This document shows, in pieces, positions 53,513 through 62,691 of a stretch of 64,000 bases of DNA (within the stretch, counting starts at the first letter, position 1; each line of letters opens with the position of its first letter). The notes beneath the pieces are model-generated. The model saw only the letters and a list, made by a program, of their open reading frames with translations, had not been told where the DNA came from and searched no databases. Position numbers and translations under genes: made by a program. Location: contig NZ_VFVY01000013.1 in the NCBI RefSeq assembly GCF_006442315.1, positions 62,001 through 126,000 of the forward strand, in the 5' to 3' direction. This DNA is from Mesorhizobium sp. B2-3-4 (GTDB lineage: Bacteria > Pseudomonadota > Alphaproteobacteria > Rhizobiales > Rhizobiaceae).

Positions 53513-53544
53513 CGTATATAAGAACAGGCGGCATCGGGCGCAAG
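53513..53544 (-). promoter_or_regulatory. RpoH (sigma-32) heat-shock promoter of dnaK
   Basis: On the minus strand CTTG is followed after 18 bases by CTTATATACG. This fits the alphaproteobacterial heat-shock consensus CTTG-N17/18-CYTATNTNNG at every defined position. The predicted start near 53506 gives a leader of about 110 bases before the dnaK ATG. Confidence 0.85.
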
Positions 53545-53656
53545 CATTCTGCGCAATGAGTCCACCATCCCCGTACAGCAGTGGACAGCCGGTCCGAAAA
53601 CATGCCGCCGGTGTGAGCCGGAAGGGCCGCGCCCATGCGTTCGCCTGGCCGTTTGG

Positions 53657-54517
53657 TCAGCCGCACACGAATTTGATCAGCGCCTGGATCATGCGGTCGT
53701 CGAATTCCTGGCGGAAGCGGTTCTTCTTCAGCCATTCCGGGTTGGAACCGGGGGTCTTGTTGGCGTCGATGACGACGCCCTTGCCGCCGACAATGAAATA
53801 GTCGATGGCGCCGAAGTCGAGATGAAGCTGGTTCCTCACATCGATCACTTCCGGCGGCACGGCGCCGCCGACCTCGTTGCTGACGATCTTCGATCCCGCG
53901 CACAATATGTCGTCATAGGTCTGCCGCATGTTCACCTCGGCCTCCAGCAGGAACATGTAGCGGTGCTTGACGATCGGCAGGTCGAGACTGTCGAAGGCGA
54001 ATTTCTCGACCATCAGCCGCTCGTTGCGCCAGACCTGTGCCGGCACCTGGCCGATCGTCTCATGGACACGGTAGGGCGGGCACATGCGCTGCTTGTAGCC
54101 GGGTTCGATGAGCTTTCGGACCAGATGTGCCCCCCGCGCCCAGGCATTGCGCTGTTTTTGCCAGTGCAGTTCCGGCCGGCCCTGGCTGTTGAGGACGGTC
54201 TTGACGATCACCGGACCGGGATGCGCGTCGCCCTGCATCACCCTGAGTGACGAATAGAGATGCCGGTGGATCGACAGCGCGCGGCCATTGACGGCGCGCG
54301 CGTAGAGGTCGGCTATGTCGCGATAGGGCTCCGGCAAGGTCGTCAGGTCGACGTGAAGCAGCGCGGCCGGCGCCCGACCTGTCCGCACGGGCCGGTCCAG
54401 GACGCGCGCCGTCAACCCCGCCTTTTCGAGACCGCGCAGCAGCGACTGGATCGCATATCCTTCCCCGGAGCCGAAAATGCCCAGGCTTTCGACATAGACA
54501 TCGAGGTCGGCGGACAT
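53657..54517 (-). CDS. Unrecognised protein with an ATP-grasp-like C-terminal half
   Basis: The 286-residue protein opens with ADLDVYVESLGIFGSGEGYA, resembling a glycosyltransferase or synthetase N-terminus. It ends with LDFGAIDYFIVGGKGVVIDA followed by NKTPG, a pattern close to the metal-binding strand of ATP-grasp enzymes, where Asp and Asn hold magnesium. The middle (VIVKTVLNSQGRPELHWQKQ) is consistent with a lysine strand. I cannot name a family or substrate. It starts 10 bases after the peptide-binding-protein gene, so the two are probably one transcript. Confidence 0.6.
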   Translation of the reverse strand: MSADLDVYVESLGIFGSGEGYAIQSLLRGLEKAGLTARVLDRPVRTGRAPAALLHVDLTTLPEPYRDIADLYARAVNGRALSIHRHLYSSLRVMQGDAHPGPVIVKTVLNSQGRPELHWQKQRNAWARGAHLVRKLIEPGYKQRMCPPYRVHETIGQVPAQVWRNERLMVEKFAFDSLDLPIVKHRYMFLLEAEVNMRQTYDDILCAGSKIVSNEVGGAVPPEVIDVRNQLHLDFGAIDYFIVGGKGVVIDANKTPGSNPEWLKKNRFRQEFDDRMIQALIKFVCG

Positions 54518-54527
54518 CGCTGGAACG

Positions 54528-56120
54528 TTATTGATCGATGTCGACGGTCGAGAAGTCGTGATGGTCGAACGGGTCCATGACGTAACCCTGGACCCGCTCG
54601 CGCATCGGGATCGACACCACGGAATGGGCGATCAGCACCCATGGCGTCTGTTCCCTGAAGATCCTTTGCGCCTGCGCGTAGAGCTTGGCGCGGGCATTGG
54701 GGTCGACGATTCCCGCCGCCTGCTTGATCAGCTCGTCAAAGGCCGGAAAGCACCAGTTGGCGCGGTTGGTGGCGCCGACGCCGGCGCAGCCGAGCGGCAC
54801 GGAAAGGAAATTGTCGGGATCGCCATTGTCGCCCGTGAAGCCGAACAGCATGGCGCCGTCGCGGTCGACCGGCTTCGAGCGGGCGAGATACTCGGCCCAT
54901 TCGTAGGTGACGATCTCCGCGCCGACGCCGACCCGTTTCAGATCGGCCTGGATCATCTCCGCCATGCGCTGGGCGTTCGGATTGTACGGCCGCTGGACCG
55001 GCATCGCCCAGATTTTCATATGCAGGTCGCGCACGCCGGCATCGGCAAGCGCCTGCCTGGCGGCCTCGGGATCGAAGACGCCGTCGCGGGCGTCCCGGTC
55101 ATAGGCCCAGGAGGTCGGCGGCAGCGGGTTGCGCACCAGCTTGCCGGTTCCCCGGAACACCACGTCGACAAGCGCCTTCTTGTCGATGGCCATGTCGATC
55201 GCCCGTCGCACCCTTGGGTCGTCGAACGGCTTCTGCCTTGTGTTGAAGGCGAGATAGCCGACATTCAGCCCCTCCTGTTGCATCACCTTGATGCCGGGCA
55301 TCGCCTTGATCGCCTCCAGATCGGCCGGATTGGGGTAGGGCACGACATCGCATTCGCCGGCGCGCAGCTTTTCCAACCGGACGCTGGCGTCCGTGGTGAT
55401 GGCGAAGACGAGATCGTCGATCTTGGCCCGTCCGCGCCAGTAGTCCGGATTGGCCCGGTAGCGGATGACCGCATCCTGCTGGTAGTCGGCAAGCTGGAAC
55501 GGCCCGGTTCCGACCGGTTTGGTCGCCAGGTCGAGCGGCCGCTTCTCGGCGATCAGCCTGTCGGCATATTCCTTCGAGACGACCGATGCGAAATCCATCG
55601 CCAGATTGGCAAGCATCGGCGCGTGGGGCGCCTTGAGCGTCAGTTCGACAGTGTAATCGTCGAGCTTGCGCCACTTGTCGACCAGCCTCGGCATGCCCAT
55701 GCCGTCGAAATAGGTGTACTGGCGGTTGGCGTAATTGTGGAAAGGGTTCGCCGCGTTTCCCTGCCGGTCGAAGGTGAACAGCACGTCGTCGGCGTTGAAG
55801 TCGCGGCTCGGCGAAAAGCCCTCGATGGCGTGGAACTTCACGCCGTGCCGCAGGTGGAACGTGTATCTGAGGCCGTCCTCGGAGATGGTCCAGCTTTCGG
55901 CAAGACCGGGCCGCACCTTCGTCGTGCCCGGTTCGAACTCGACAATGCGGTTGTAGAGCGTGGTGGCGGAAGCATCGCGGGTGCCCGAGGCCAGCGCGGG
56001 ATCGAACGTGTCGGGGCTGGCTTCGGTGCAATAGACGAGTGTCTTGGACGCCCAGGATTGAACCGGCGATGCCGCCAGCACCAGGGTCGTAAGCAAAAGA
56101 AGAACGCGCCTGCCCACCAT
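54528..56120 (-). CDS. Peptide ABC transporter substrate-binding protein (SBP_bac_5, DppA-like)
   Basis: The 530-residue precursor has a signal peptide (VGRRVLLLLTTLVLAASPVQ, ending SWAS) and a family 5 solute-binding domain: LVYCTEASPDTFDPALASGT, YRANPDYWRGRAKIDDLVFA, PFDDPRVRRAIDMAIDKKAL and GFTGDNGDPDNFLSVPLGC. It most resembles dipeptide-binding DppA. No permease or ATPase genes are adjacent, so it would have to use a transporter encoded elsewhere. GGAGGGG upstream of the ATG at 56120 sets the start. Confidence 0.9.
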   Translation of the reverse strand: MVGRRVLLLLTTLVLAASPVQSWASKTLVYCTEASPDTFDPALASGTRDASATTLYNRIVEFEPGTTKVRPGLAESWTISEDGLRYTFHLRHGVKFHAIEGFSPSRDFNADDVLFTFDRQGNAANPFHNYANRQYTYFDGMGMPRLVDKWRKLDDYTVELTLKAPHAPMLANLAMDFASVVSKEYADRLIAEKRPLDLATKPVGTGPFQLADYQQDAVIRYRANPDYWRGRAKIDDLVFAITTDASVRLEKLRAGECDVVPYPNPADLEAIKAMPGIKVMQQEGLNVGYLAFNTRQKPFDDPRVRRAIDMAIDKKALVDVVFRGTGKLVRNPLPPTSWAYDRDARDGVFDPEAARQALADAGVRDLHMKIWAMPVQRPYNPNAQRMAEMIQADLKRVGVGAEIVTYEWAEYLARSKPVDRDGAMLFGFTGDNGDPDNFLSVPLGCAGVGATNRANWCFPAFDELIKQAAGIVDPNARAKLYAQAQRIFREQTPWVLIAHSVVSIPMRERVQGYVMDPFDHHDFSTVDIDQ

Positions 56121-56532
56121 CGTCCCCTCCCGTGTTTCAGGCAACGCTAACAGAAGGCCGGGGCCAACAGAAGGCCGGTGGCTGGCGCAAGAGCCTGCAG
56201 AACGCTTGCGCGTGAACCTTTCCGCGCCGCCCGGCGACTGATGTCCAGGTGCCGCATGGTGCGGTGCCGGAAAGGAAGCCCCCATGACCAGCAACCCAGA
56301 GGCCCCGTGGTCTCCGGGACCAGCGGGAGCTCGGCGCGACCACCGCCTTCGGGACGAGGTCGATGCGCTGGGCTTCCGGTTGATTCCGTTGACCCTGCGG
56401 AAGAGCAAGCGTATTCTAATGGAGAGGAAAGCAGACAATTCGATCAGGGAAGACCGTGCCGGACCACCGCGCCCTGCCCTGATTTGCGCGGCGACGCCGG
56501 ACGCTCATCCCGTGGCTAACGGGGGTAGCTTG
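56121..56532. other. Divergent promoter region between the SBP gene and the secreted-protein operon
   Basis: No independent gene is seen in these 412 bases. A 13-base word AACAGAAGGCCGG occurs twice with a 17-base period at 56149-56178. From 56284 the reading frame of the downstream gene is already open and could add 83 residues, but these have the look of non-coding sequence and precede the signal peptide. Confidence 0.5.
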
Positions 56533-58509
56533 ATGTCTCGCGTCCATGGCTCGTTCGCCTCTTCTCTTGATTTTGGCGGCCGTTTGCGCGCCGCATTGCA
56601 GGCTGGCGGCCTGCTGGCGCTGGCCGCCAGCCTGTGGCTGGGCGGCGTGGCCCGCGCGCAGGAAACCCAGATCATCTATCCCGGCTCGATGGCGGTCACC
56701 GGTTTCCCCGGGACGGTCATTCCCAATCTGGATGAGGGCCTGCCGCCCGGTGTCGATCCGGTCGACGAAACCTTCATCGATACCTCGCGCGCCACCTTGC
56801 GGATATTCGACGTTTCGCATCTGGGTGGTCCGGCCTCCGGCCAGCTCGTCTTCACCCCGCCGCCCTTCGAGGTGACGGCAGGCCAGATCGGCGAGGTCTT
56901 CGGCCTCACCTATGACGACGGCGTGCGCGACGGTGTGCCATCAGGTATCCCCAACCTTTATGCCGCCGCGACCTCGCTGCATGGCATCGAGATCGTCACG
57001 CCGGACGCCGACAATGACGGCAGGCCGGAACGGCAGCGCCGCGGCACGGCGGGCGCCACCTTCATGGAGGGCCAGTTCGGCACCGAAAACGGCGGCGGAC
57101 CGGGCACCATCTGGAGGATCGACGGCATATCGGGCGCCGTCTCGAAATTCGCCGACATCGACACCAACAGCGGCCCCGGCATCGGCAACATCACCTTCGA
57201 TCCCGTCCACCGCCAGTTCTTCGCCTCCGACCTCGACACCGGTCTGATCCATCGCATCGACGCCGGCGGCAAGCTGGTCGACACGTTCGACCACGGCGTC
57301 GCCGGACGCCCGGCGCATGGGCTGGCCCCCGTCGCCGACGACGGCGCCGTGATGGACATACAGGGTGCCGCCTTCGACACCGAAGATCCCGAGACCTGGG
57401 GCTACACCCAGGACGCGCGCCGCGTCTGGGCCGTCTCCTTTCATGGCGGCCGGCTCTATTATTCGGTCGGCGAAAAGTCGGAAATCTGGTCGGTGGGCAT
57501 TGCCCGCGACGGCACTTTTGCCGGCGACCCGCGCTGGGAGCTGACGGTCAAGGCCGACAAGGATTACGCCGTCACCGACATCGCCTTCGACAACAGCGGC
57601 TTCATGTATCTCGCCCAGCGCGGCCCGGTCGAAAACCGCTATGATTACAGCCGCTTCGCCGATTCCGGCAAGGGCGAGGTGATCCGCTATTTCAGAGAGG
57701 ATCCGGACGATCCCACGACGGAATCGGTCTGGGTGGAAGTGCCGCAGGAATACGCGGTCGGCTTCCCGCAGGGCAACAGGCAGTCGGCCGGCGGCCTCGA
57801 CCTGCAATATGGCTATGATTCCGACGGCAATCTCGACACCTCCGTCTGTACGCAGACCCTGGTAAACACCGGCGACAAATTGCGTGACAATCCCGAGCTC
57901 GCCGAAAAACTCGCCGCCGGCGGCCCGCTCGCCGTGCATGGCGTCCAGATCACGCCCAAGGACCTGGTCAAGCCGGCCAATGTGCCGCCCTTCGGCTCCT
58001 GGTTCGTCGATTTCGACGGCTATTTCGAGGATCCGGAAGTGGAAGGCCATGTCGGCGACGTCGCCGTCTGGCACCCTTGCGAAGGCCGTGCCGGCTATTA
58101 CGAGGAAATACCGGGCGGCTACGAGCCTCCCTTCTACCCGCCGGACTTCCCACCGCCGGGCAACCTGCCTCCGTGTCTCGATGTCGAGGACGTGCAGTAT
58201 TTCTGCACGCCGCGCGGTCTCGAGGCCGATCTCTATCTCCATGACCATGCCGGCTTCGGCGGCGATTCGATCAAGGTCCAGCCTTCCAACGAGACGAAGT
58301 CCAGGACGCCAGGCGTCGGGGTGACCACACCCATGTCGCATGTGCCAGGCAAGCCCTACACGATCAACATCACCGGCCACTATCCGGGCGACAGAGTGGA
58401 TGTCGGCCTGTGCTTCTACAGAAAGTCCGACAAGGACAAGGGTGGCTACTACCCTTGCTGCAAGATGACCTTGCCGCTCCGCACCCCAGCCGTCAGCTGC
58501 GAACGTTGA
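56533..58509 (+). CDS. Large secreted protein, probable beta-propeller with Cys-rich C-terminal domain
   Basis: The 658-residue precursor starts at ATG 56533 after GGGGG and has a signal peptide (LLALAASLWLGGVARA/QE). About 450 residues follow that look like a propeller of the NHL or quinoprotein type (GTIWRIDGISGAVSKFADID, VHRQFFASDLDTGLIHRIDA, VWAVSFHGGRLYYSVGEKSE). A Pro-rich linker at about 531-548 (PPFYPPDFPPPGNLPP) leads to a small C-terminal domain with paired cysteines (YYPCCKM near 642). That domain resembles residues about 270-365 of the next protein. No catalytic motif is recognised. A surface or matrix role is inferred. Confidence 0.7.
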   Translation: MSRVHGSFASSLDFGGRLRAALQAGGLLALAASLWLGGVARAQETQIIYPGSMAVTGFPGTVIPNLDEGLPPGVDPVDETFIDTSRATLRIFDVSHLGGPASGQLVFTPPPFEVTAGQIGEVFGLTYDDGVRDGVPSGIPNLYAAATSLHGIEIVTPDADNDGRPERQRRGTAGATFMEGQFGTENGGGPGTIWRIDGISGAVSKFADIDTNSGPGIGNITFDPVHRQFFASDLDTGLIHRIDAGGKLVDTFDHGVAGRPAHGLAPVADDGAVMDIQGAAFDTEDPETWGYTQDARRVWAVSFHGGRLYYSVGEKSEIWSVGIARDGTFAGDPRWELTVKADKDYAVTDIAFDNSGFMYLAQRGPVENRYDYSRFADSGKGEVIRYFREDPDDPTTESVWVEVPQEYAVGFPQGNRQSAGGLDLQYGYDSDGNLDTSVCTQTLVNTGDKLRDNPELAEKLAAGGPLAVHGVQITPKDLVKPANVPPFGSWFVDFDGYFEDPEVEGHVGDVAVWHPCEGRAGYYEEIPGGYEPPFYPPDFPPPGNLPPCLDVEDVQYFCTPRGLEADLYLHDHAGFGGDSIKVQPSNETKSRTPGVGVTTPMSHVPGKPYTINITGHYPGDRVDVGLCFYRKSDKDKGGYYPCCKMTLPLRTPAVSCER

Positions 58510-58519
58510 GGAGGGGAAG

Positions 58520-61500
58520 ATGAAAAATCTCGCACTCTCCCCGTTCGCGAAAACCGTCACGGAGACGATCATGAACCCCCTGTCATATGCCAGGCGCGGT
58601 GCGCGCTGGCTGATGGCGGCCGGTATCGCGGTCGCCGCCCTTGCTCCCGTGCAAGGTCATACGGAGGACGCCGCTCCGATCACTCCCGAACTGAGGCTCG
58701 ACCTCGACAATTCCCGTGTCGTCAATCCGAGGCCCGAGCGGGTCGTGCCCTTCTTCACCAAGAGGGGCACCCAGCGAAGCTGCGACTATGTCGTCTATTC
58801 GCTGAGCTTCGGCCTGCGCGGCGATCCGCAGGGTTTCGCCGATCCGGGCATGATAGCCCTGTTGAAGAAGCTCAAGATCGAGTTCAAGGACCAGCTTCCG
58901 CACGGCCTTTCCATCGTCGGCGCGCATGTGTCGGGAGACGGCACGGACGCGTCCGGCGGACCGCTGCCCGGCGTTTCGGTCAGCACATCGGCAGGTCCGA
59001 ACGATACGGCAACGGTCTCCGATTTCAGGCTCTCGGCCGCCGATCTCGACGGTGCGGGCGCCGCCAATGAACGCGTCGTCACCTTCCAGATCACGGCCAG
59101 GATCGACCATGCGGCGTTTCCTTCGCCAACGGTTATCGACAATCAGGGCCTGATCAAGGTGACCAACGGAGCCGGCACCGGGACGATCATCCCGTCGCAG
59201 GATCCGAGCAAGCCCGATGACGGCGACTACAAGACCGGCGTAAAGACGTCGATCCGCATCGACCTCACCAATTGCGACAAGCGGCCTCCGCCTCCCGACC
59301 AGGAGTGCTTCAAGGTCGAGCGCGGCACGGTCGACTGCGTGCCCGGCGGCGGCGCCTTCATCTATCACATGCCGGTCGGCCCAGAGATGGCCGGCAAGTG
59401 GGTGCAGGTGTCGACGACCACCCCCGGCATCACCATCGTCCCCGACACCCAGAAGGTGCCGGCGGGCGGCGGCGTGCTCGACTGGAAGATCGTCGGCGCA
59501 TCGCCCGGCGATGCCATCCACCTCATCGTCACCGGCATCGAGACCTATGCCGGGCCGAAGGAGGGCTGGGGCCTGTGCTGCACACAGACCATCGACGTCG
59601 TCATCCCGCGTGACCTCAGATGCCCGCCCAGGGACAAGGAACCGGACCTCAAGGTCGAGAAGCGCGCCGACGTGACGCGCTGCACGATGGCCGGCGGCTG
59701 CGACTTCACCATCCGCGTCACCAATGTCGGCACCGGCCCCTATAACGGCAAGATAGTGCTCGACGAAGTGACGCTGCCGGCCGGTTCGACGCTGAGTTCG
59801 GGGCCCAATCCGCCCTGGGTCTGCGCGCCCGGCGCCACCCCGATGACTTGCACCTATCCGGTGACCACGCTCAATCCGGGCGCCTTTGTCGACCTCAAGC
59901 TCGGCTTCAAGCCGGCGGCGGGTTGGCAGGGCAAGGTGCTGCGCAACTGCGCCACCTACAACTATCCGGCCAGCGGCAAGCCGCTGTTCGGCAGCCAGGA
60001 CAACGACCGCGGCTGCGCCTCGATCCCGATCTGCCGTCGCGGCGATCGTGACCGCGACTGCCAGCCCCCGGTCGAGAAGAAGGTCGACCTGATCCTGAAG
60101 AAGCGCGCCCGCATTCCGGTCTGCACGCCGGACGGCGTCTGCTACTTCGTCATCGACATCATCAACAACGGCACGTCGACCTATAACGGGCCGCTGACGG
60201 TGATCGACAATTACCCCAGCGGCGCGCCGACATCCTCGACCTTCGGCCCGAGCCCGCCCTGGTCATGCGGTCCGAACGGCCCCGGCCAGTTCCGTTGCGA
60301 TAATGCCGGCATCTCGCTGCCTCCGGGCGCCTCGACGCCGATCGTCGTCAAGACGGTGGTTCCGGCCAGCTACCGGTCGGACACGGTGGAGAACTGCGCC
60401 GAGGTGAAGCCTATCCCCGGTGAGGTCGACCTCACCAACAACAAGGCCTGCGCCACGGAACGGATCCGTCATCCCAATGGCGGCCAACCCGGCCTGCGCA
60501 TCACCAAGGTGTGCAGCGGCTCGCTGGCCGGTGCGGCATTTGTCTCTTGCCGCATCACCGTCACCAGCGTCGGCACCGCCGCCCCCACCGGTCCGGTGCG
60601 GGTCAACGACGCCGCGACCCTGGTGTCGGGCGGCGCGCCCGTCCAGATCCAGACCGTCACCCCTGACGGCGTGGAATGGGCGTGCGGACCGGTCCCGGCC
60701 AACACGCTGTCCTGCCAGATTCCCGGCGCCGTCATGACGCCTGGAACCTCCAGGCACTTCGACGTGACGGTCTCGGCCAATGGCGAGTTCGAAAACTGCG
60801 CGCGCGGCTCCTATGGGCCGGCGCAAGGCGACGACGTCGTCTATCCGATCGGCCAGGCCTGCGCCAAGGGCGGCGGCTCCTCGACCATCCGTGTCGAGAA
60901 GACCGGCGACCGCGAATGCAAGCTCGGCCAGCCCTGCTCATTCGACATCACAATCACCAATGATGGAACGAGCCCCTTCTCCGGCCCGGTTCGCATCGGC
61001 GATGCGATCGGGGTGGACGGGCTTGGCCGGCTCGAAGGCGTCGAGATCACCTCGATCGACCCGCCCTTCGGCTGTTCGCCGGAGCCGGCAACCTTGCCGG
61101 CCTCCTGCATCGCCAACCTGACGCTCGGCGCCGGGGAAAGCCGGACGCATCACGTCACCGTGGTCATCCCCGATGACGGGCGCCTCGCCAACCTGCAAGG
61201 CAACGTCAATGGCCAGAACTGCGTCGGCGTGCTGTCTCCCGACACACGCGTCCAGGGCGGCGGCGACATCCTGTCCAAGGATGCCACCAACGTGCAGGGC
61301 GATCGCGGCAAGGCCTATGCATGCCACCCCTTCATCATCACCCATGAGGTGAAAAAGGAGTGCTCGGCGGGCTTTGTCATGAACGACGCCGGCAGATGCG
61401 TCTGCCCGGAAGGCACCACCTTCCGCAACGGCCAGTGCACCGGCGGCGGCACCAATGTTCTGCCGACGCCACCGCCGCCGCCGAAGCGCTGCGTGCTGCT

Positions 61501-62470
61501 CGAAGGCCAGATCCGCACCGAGGACGGACGTTGCATCTGCCCGCGCGGCACCGAGCTGGAGAACGGCGCCTGCGTCAAGACCGACAGGCCCGAGCAGTGC
61601 ACCATCCGTGGCCAGGTCCACAATGCGGACGGCGACTGCGTCTGCCCGCAAGGGACCGAGGTGCGCAACGGCGCCTGCCGCCCGATGCGGCCGAAGCCCG
61701 AGCAGTGCACCATCCGTGGCCAGGTTCACGATGCGGACGGCGACTGTGTCTGTCCGCAAGGCACCGAGGTGCGCAACGGCGCCTGCCGGCCGGTGCGGCC
61801 GAAGCCCGAGCAGTGCACCATCCGTGGCCAGGTCTACAATGCGGACGGCGACTGCGTCTGCCCGCAGGGAACCGAGGTGCGCAACGGCGCCTGCCGCCCG
61901 ATCCGGCCGAAGCCCGAGCAGTGCACCATCCGTGGCCAGGTCCACAATGCGGACGGCGACTGTGTCTGCCCGCAAGGGACCGAGGTGCGAGACAGGGCCT
62001 GCCGGCCGATCCGGCCGAAGCCTGACCAGTGCATCATCCGTGGCCAGGTTCATGACGCGAATGGCGATTGCGTCTGCCCGAGGGGCACGGAGGTGCGGGA
62101 TGGCGCCTGCCGGCGCAAGCAGCCGCAACAGGAGCAGTGCGACATACGCGGCCAGATCCACAACAAGCGTGGTGAATGCGTCTGTCCGCGTGGCACCGAG
62201 GTGATCGACGGCGCATGCCGCAGGCCCAGGCAGCAAAGCGAATGCGCTCCGGGCTCGCAGATGATCAATGGCCAGTGCCAGCCGATCTTCAAGCGGCGCT
62301 GCCCGGAAGGCACGGTCGGGCGCTATCCGAACTGCCGGCCGATGCGCGGGCAACCGTCGCTGGAGCTCAACCCGGGCCAGTTGCTGCAGGTGCTGCCGCG
62401 GCGCAGGCAGCAGGTCGAGCAGCAACAGGAACCGATTCCAAACCGGATCCTGAAACTCCAGCAGCAATAG
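58520..62470 (+). CDS. Giant secreted protein with DUF11-like modules and 4-Cys tandem repeats
   Basis: The 1316-residue protein begins at ATG 58520, behind GGAGGGG and 10 bases after the previous stop; ATG 58571 is an alternative directly before the signal-peptide core (LMAAGIAVAALAPVQG). An N-terminal beta-rich part extends to about 270. A Cys-pair domain follows (GLCCTQT near 353), then four DUF11-like modules from about 376, 523, 658 and 789 (DLKVEKRADVT, DLILKKRARIP, GLRITKVCSG, TIRVEKTGDRE). The C-terminal third has six 36-residue repeats at 1025-1240 with the cysteine pattern C-x13-C-x-C-x10-C, preceded by two divergent copies, and ends in a Gln/Arg-rich tail. The layout suggests a surface adhesin or matrix protein. 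There is no LPXTG or autotransporter barrel, so how it is anchored is unclear. Confidence 0.8.
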   Translation: MKNLALSPFAKTVTETIMNPLSYARRGARWLMAAGIAVAALAPVQGHTEDAAPITPELRLDLDNSRVVNPRPERVVPFFTKRGTQRSCDYVVYSLSFGLRGDPQGFADPGMIALLKKLKIEFKDQLPHGLSIVGAHVSGDGTDASGGPLPGVSVSTSAGPNDTATVSDFRLSAADLDGAGAANERVVTFQITARIDHAAFPSPTVIDNQGLIKVTNGAGTGTIIPSQDPSKPDDGDYKTGVKTSIRIDLTNCDKRPPPPDQECFKVERGTVDCVPGGGAFIYHMPVGPEMAGKWVQVSTTTPGITIVPDTQKVPAGGGVLDWKIVGASPGDAIHLIVTGIETYAGPKEGWGLCCTQTIDVVIPRDLRCPPRDKEPDLKVEKRADVTRCTMAGGCDFTIRVTNVGTGPYNGKIVLDEVTLPAGSTLSSGPNPPWVCAPGATPMTCTYPVTTLNPGAFVDLKLGFKPAAGWQGKVLRNCATYNYPASGKPLFGSQDNDRGCASIPICRRGDRDRDCQPPVEKKVDLILKKRARIPVCTPDGVCYFVIDIINNGTSTYNGPLTVIDNYPSGAPTSSTFGPSPPWSCGPNGPGQFRCDNAGISLPPGASTPIVVKTVVPASYRSDTVENCAEVKPIPGEVDLTNNKACATERIRHPNGGQPGLRITKVCSGSLAGAAFVSCRITVTSVGTAAPTGPVRVNDAATLVSGGAPVQIQTVTPDGVEWACGPVPANTLSCQIPGAVMTPGTSRHFDVTVSANGEFENCARGSYGPAQGDDVVYPIGQACAKGGGSSTIRVEKTGDRECKLGQPCSFDITITNDGTSPFSGPVRIGDAIGVDGLGRLEGVEITSIDPPFGCSPEPATLPASCIANLTLGAGESRTHHVTVVIPDDGRLANLQGNVNGQNCVGVLSPDTRVQGGGDILSKDATNVQGDRGKAYACHPFIITHEVKKECSAGFVMNDAGRCVCPEGTTFRNGQCTGGGTNVLPTPPPPPKRCVLLEGQIRTEDGRCICPRGTELENGACVKTDRPEQCTIRGQVHNADGDCVCPQGTEVRNGACRPMRPKPEQCTIRGQVHDADGDCVCPQGTEVRNGACRPVRPKPEQCTIRGQVYNADGDCVCPQGTEVRNGACRPIRPKPEQCTIRGQVHNADGDCVCPQGTEVRDRACRPIRPKPDQCIIRGQVHDANGDCVCPRGTEVRDGACRRKQPQQEQCDIRGQIHNKRGECVCPRGTEVIDGACRRPRQQSECAPGSQMINGQCQPIFKRRCPEGTVGRYPNCRPMRGQPSLELNPGQLLQVLPRRRQQVEQQQEPIPNRILKLQQQ
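61592..62239 (+). repeat. Six tandem 108-bp coding repeats
   Basis: Units begin at 61592, 61700, 61808, 61916, 62024 and 62132, each exactly 108 bases and in frame. The first four are nearly identical in DNA; the last two have drifted. Each encodes 36 residues starting QCTIRGQVHNADGDCVCPQG, with four cysteines at fixed places. The pattern points to recent growth by unequal crossing-over or slippage. Confidence 0.95.
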
Positions 62471-62493
62471 GCATCTGCGCGACGCCAGACCAG

Positions 62494-62524
62494 AAACCCG
62501 CCGGAGCAGTCCGGCGGGTTTTCC
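62494..62524 (+). terminator. Rho-independent terminator after the secreted-protein operon
   Basis: Arms AAACCCGCCGG and CCGGCGGGTTT enclose the loop AGCAGT and are followed by a short T-rich stretch (TTTTCCTT). It lies 24 bases after the stop of the giant secreted protein, fitting the end of a two-gene operon. Confidence 0.85.
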
Positions 62525-62691
62525 TTATGGCGGCGTGCACACCGAAATTGGCGACGACGATGCGATCGCGGATGTCGCAGCACCGCGCCGCCTGGGGGCC
62601 GCCGTTCCTGTACCCTCGACAAGTCACCCATGGCGCATTAGGCAGTCGACTGAGAGCCGGATGTAAAAGGCGCTCGGAAAGGCCGTATCCC

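Noticed and set aside
61592..62239. CRISPR-like array
   Set aside because: The repeats are contiguous 108-base coding units with no variable spacers and no cas genes nearby.
60938..62467. Long minus-strand open frame over the tandem repeats
   Set aside because: It mirrors the 108-bp repeats in reverse and has no start or domain support, whereas the plus-strand frame has ordered cysteines.
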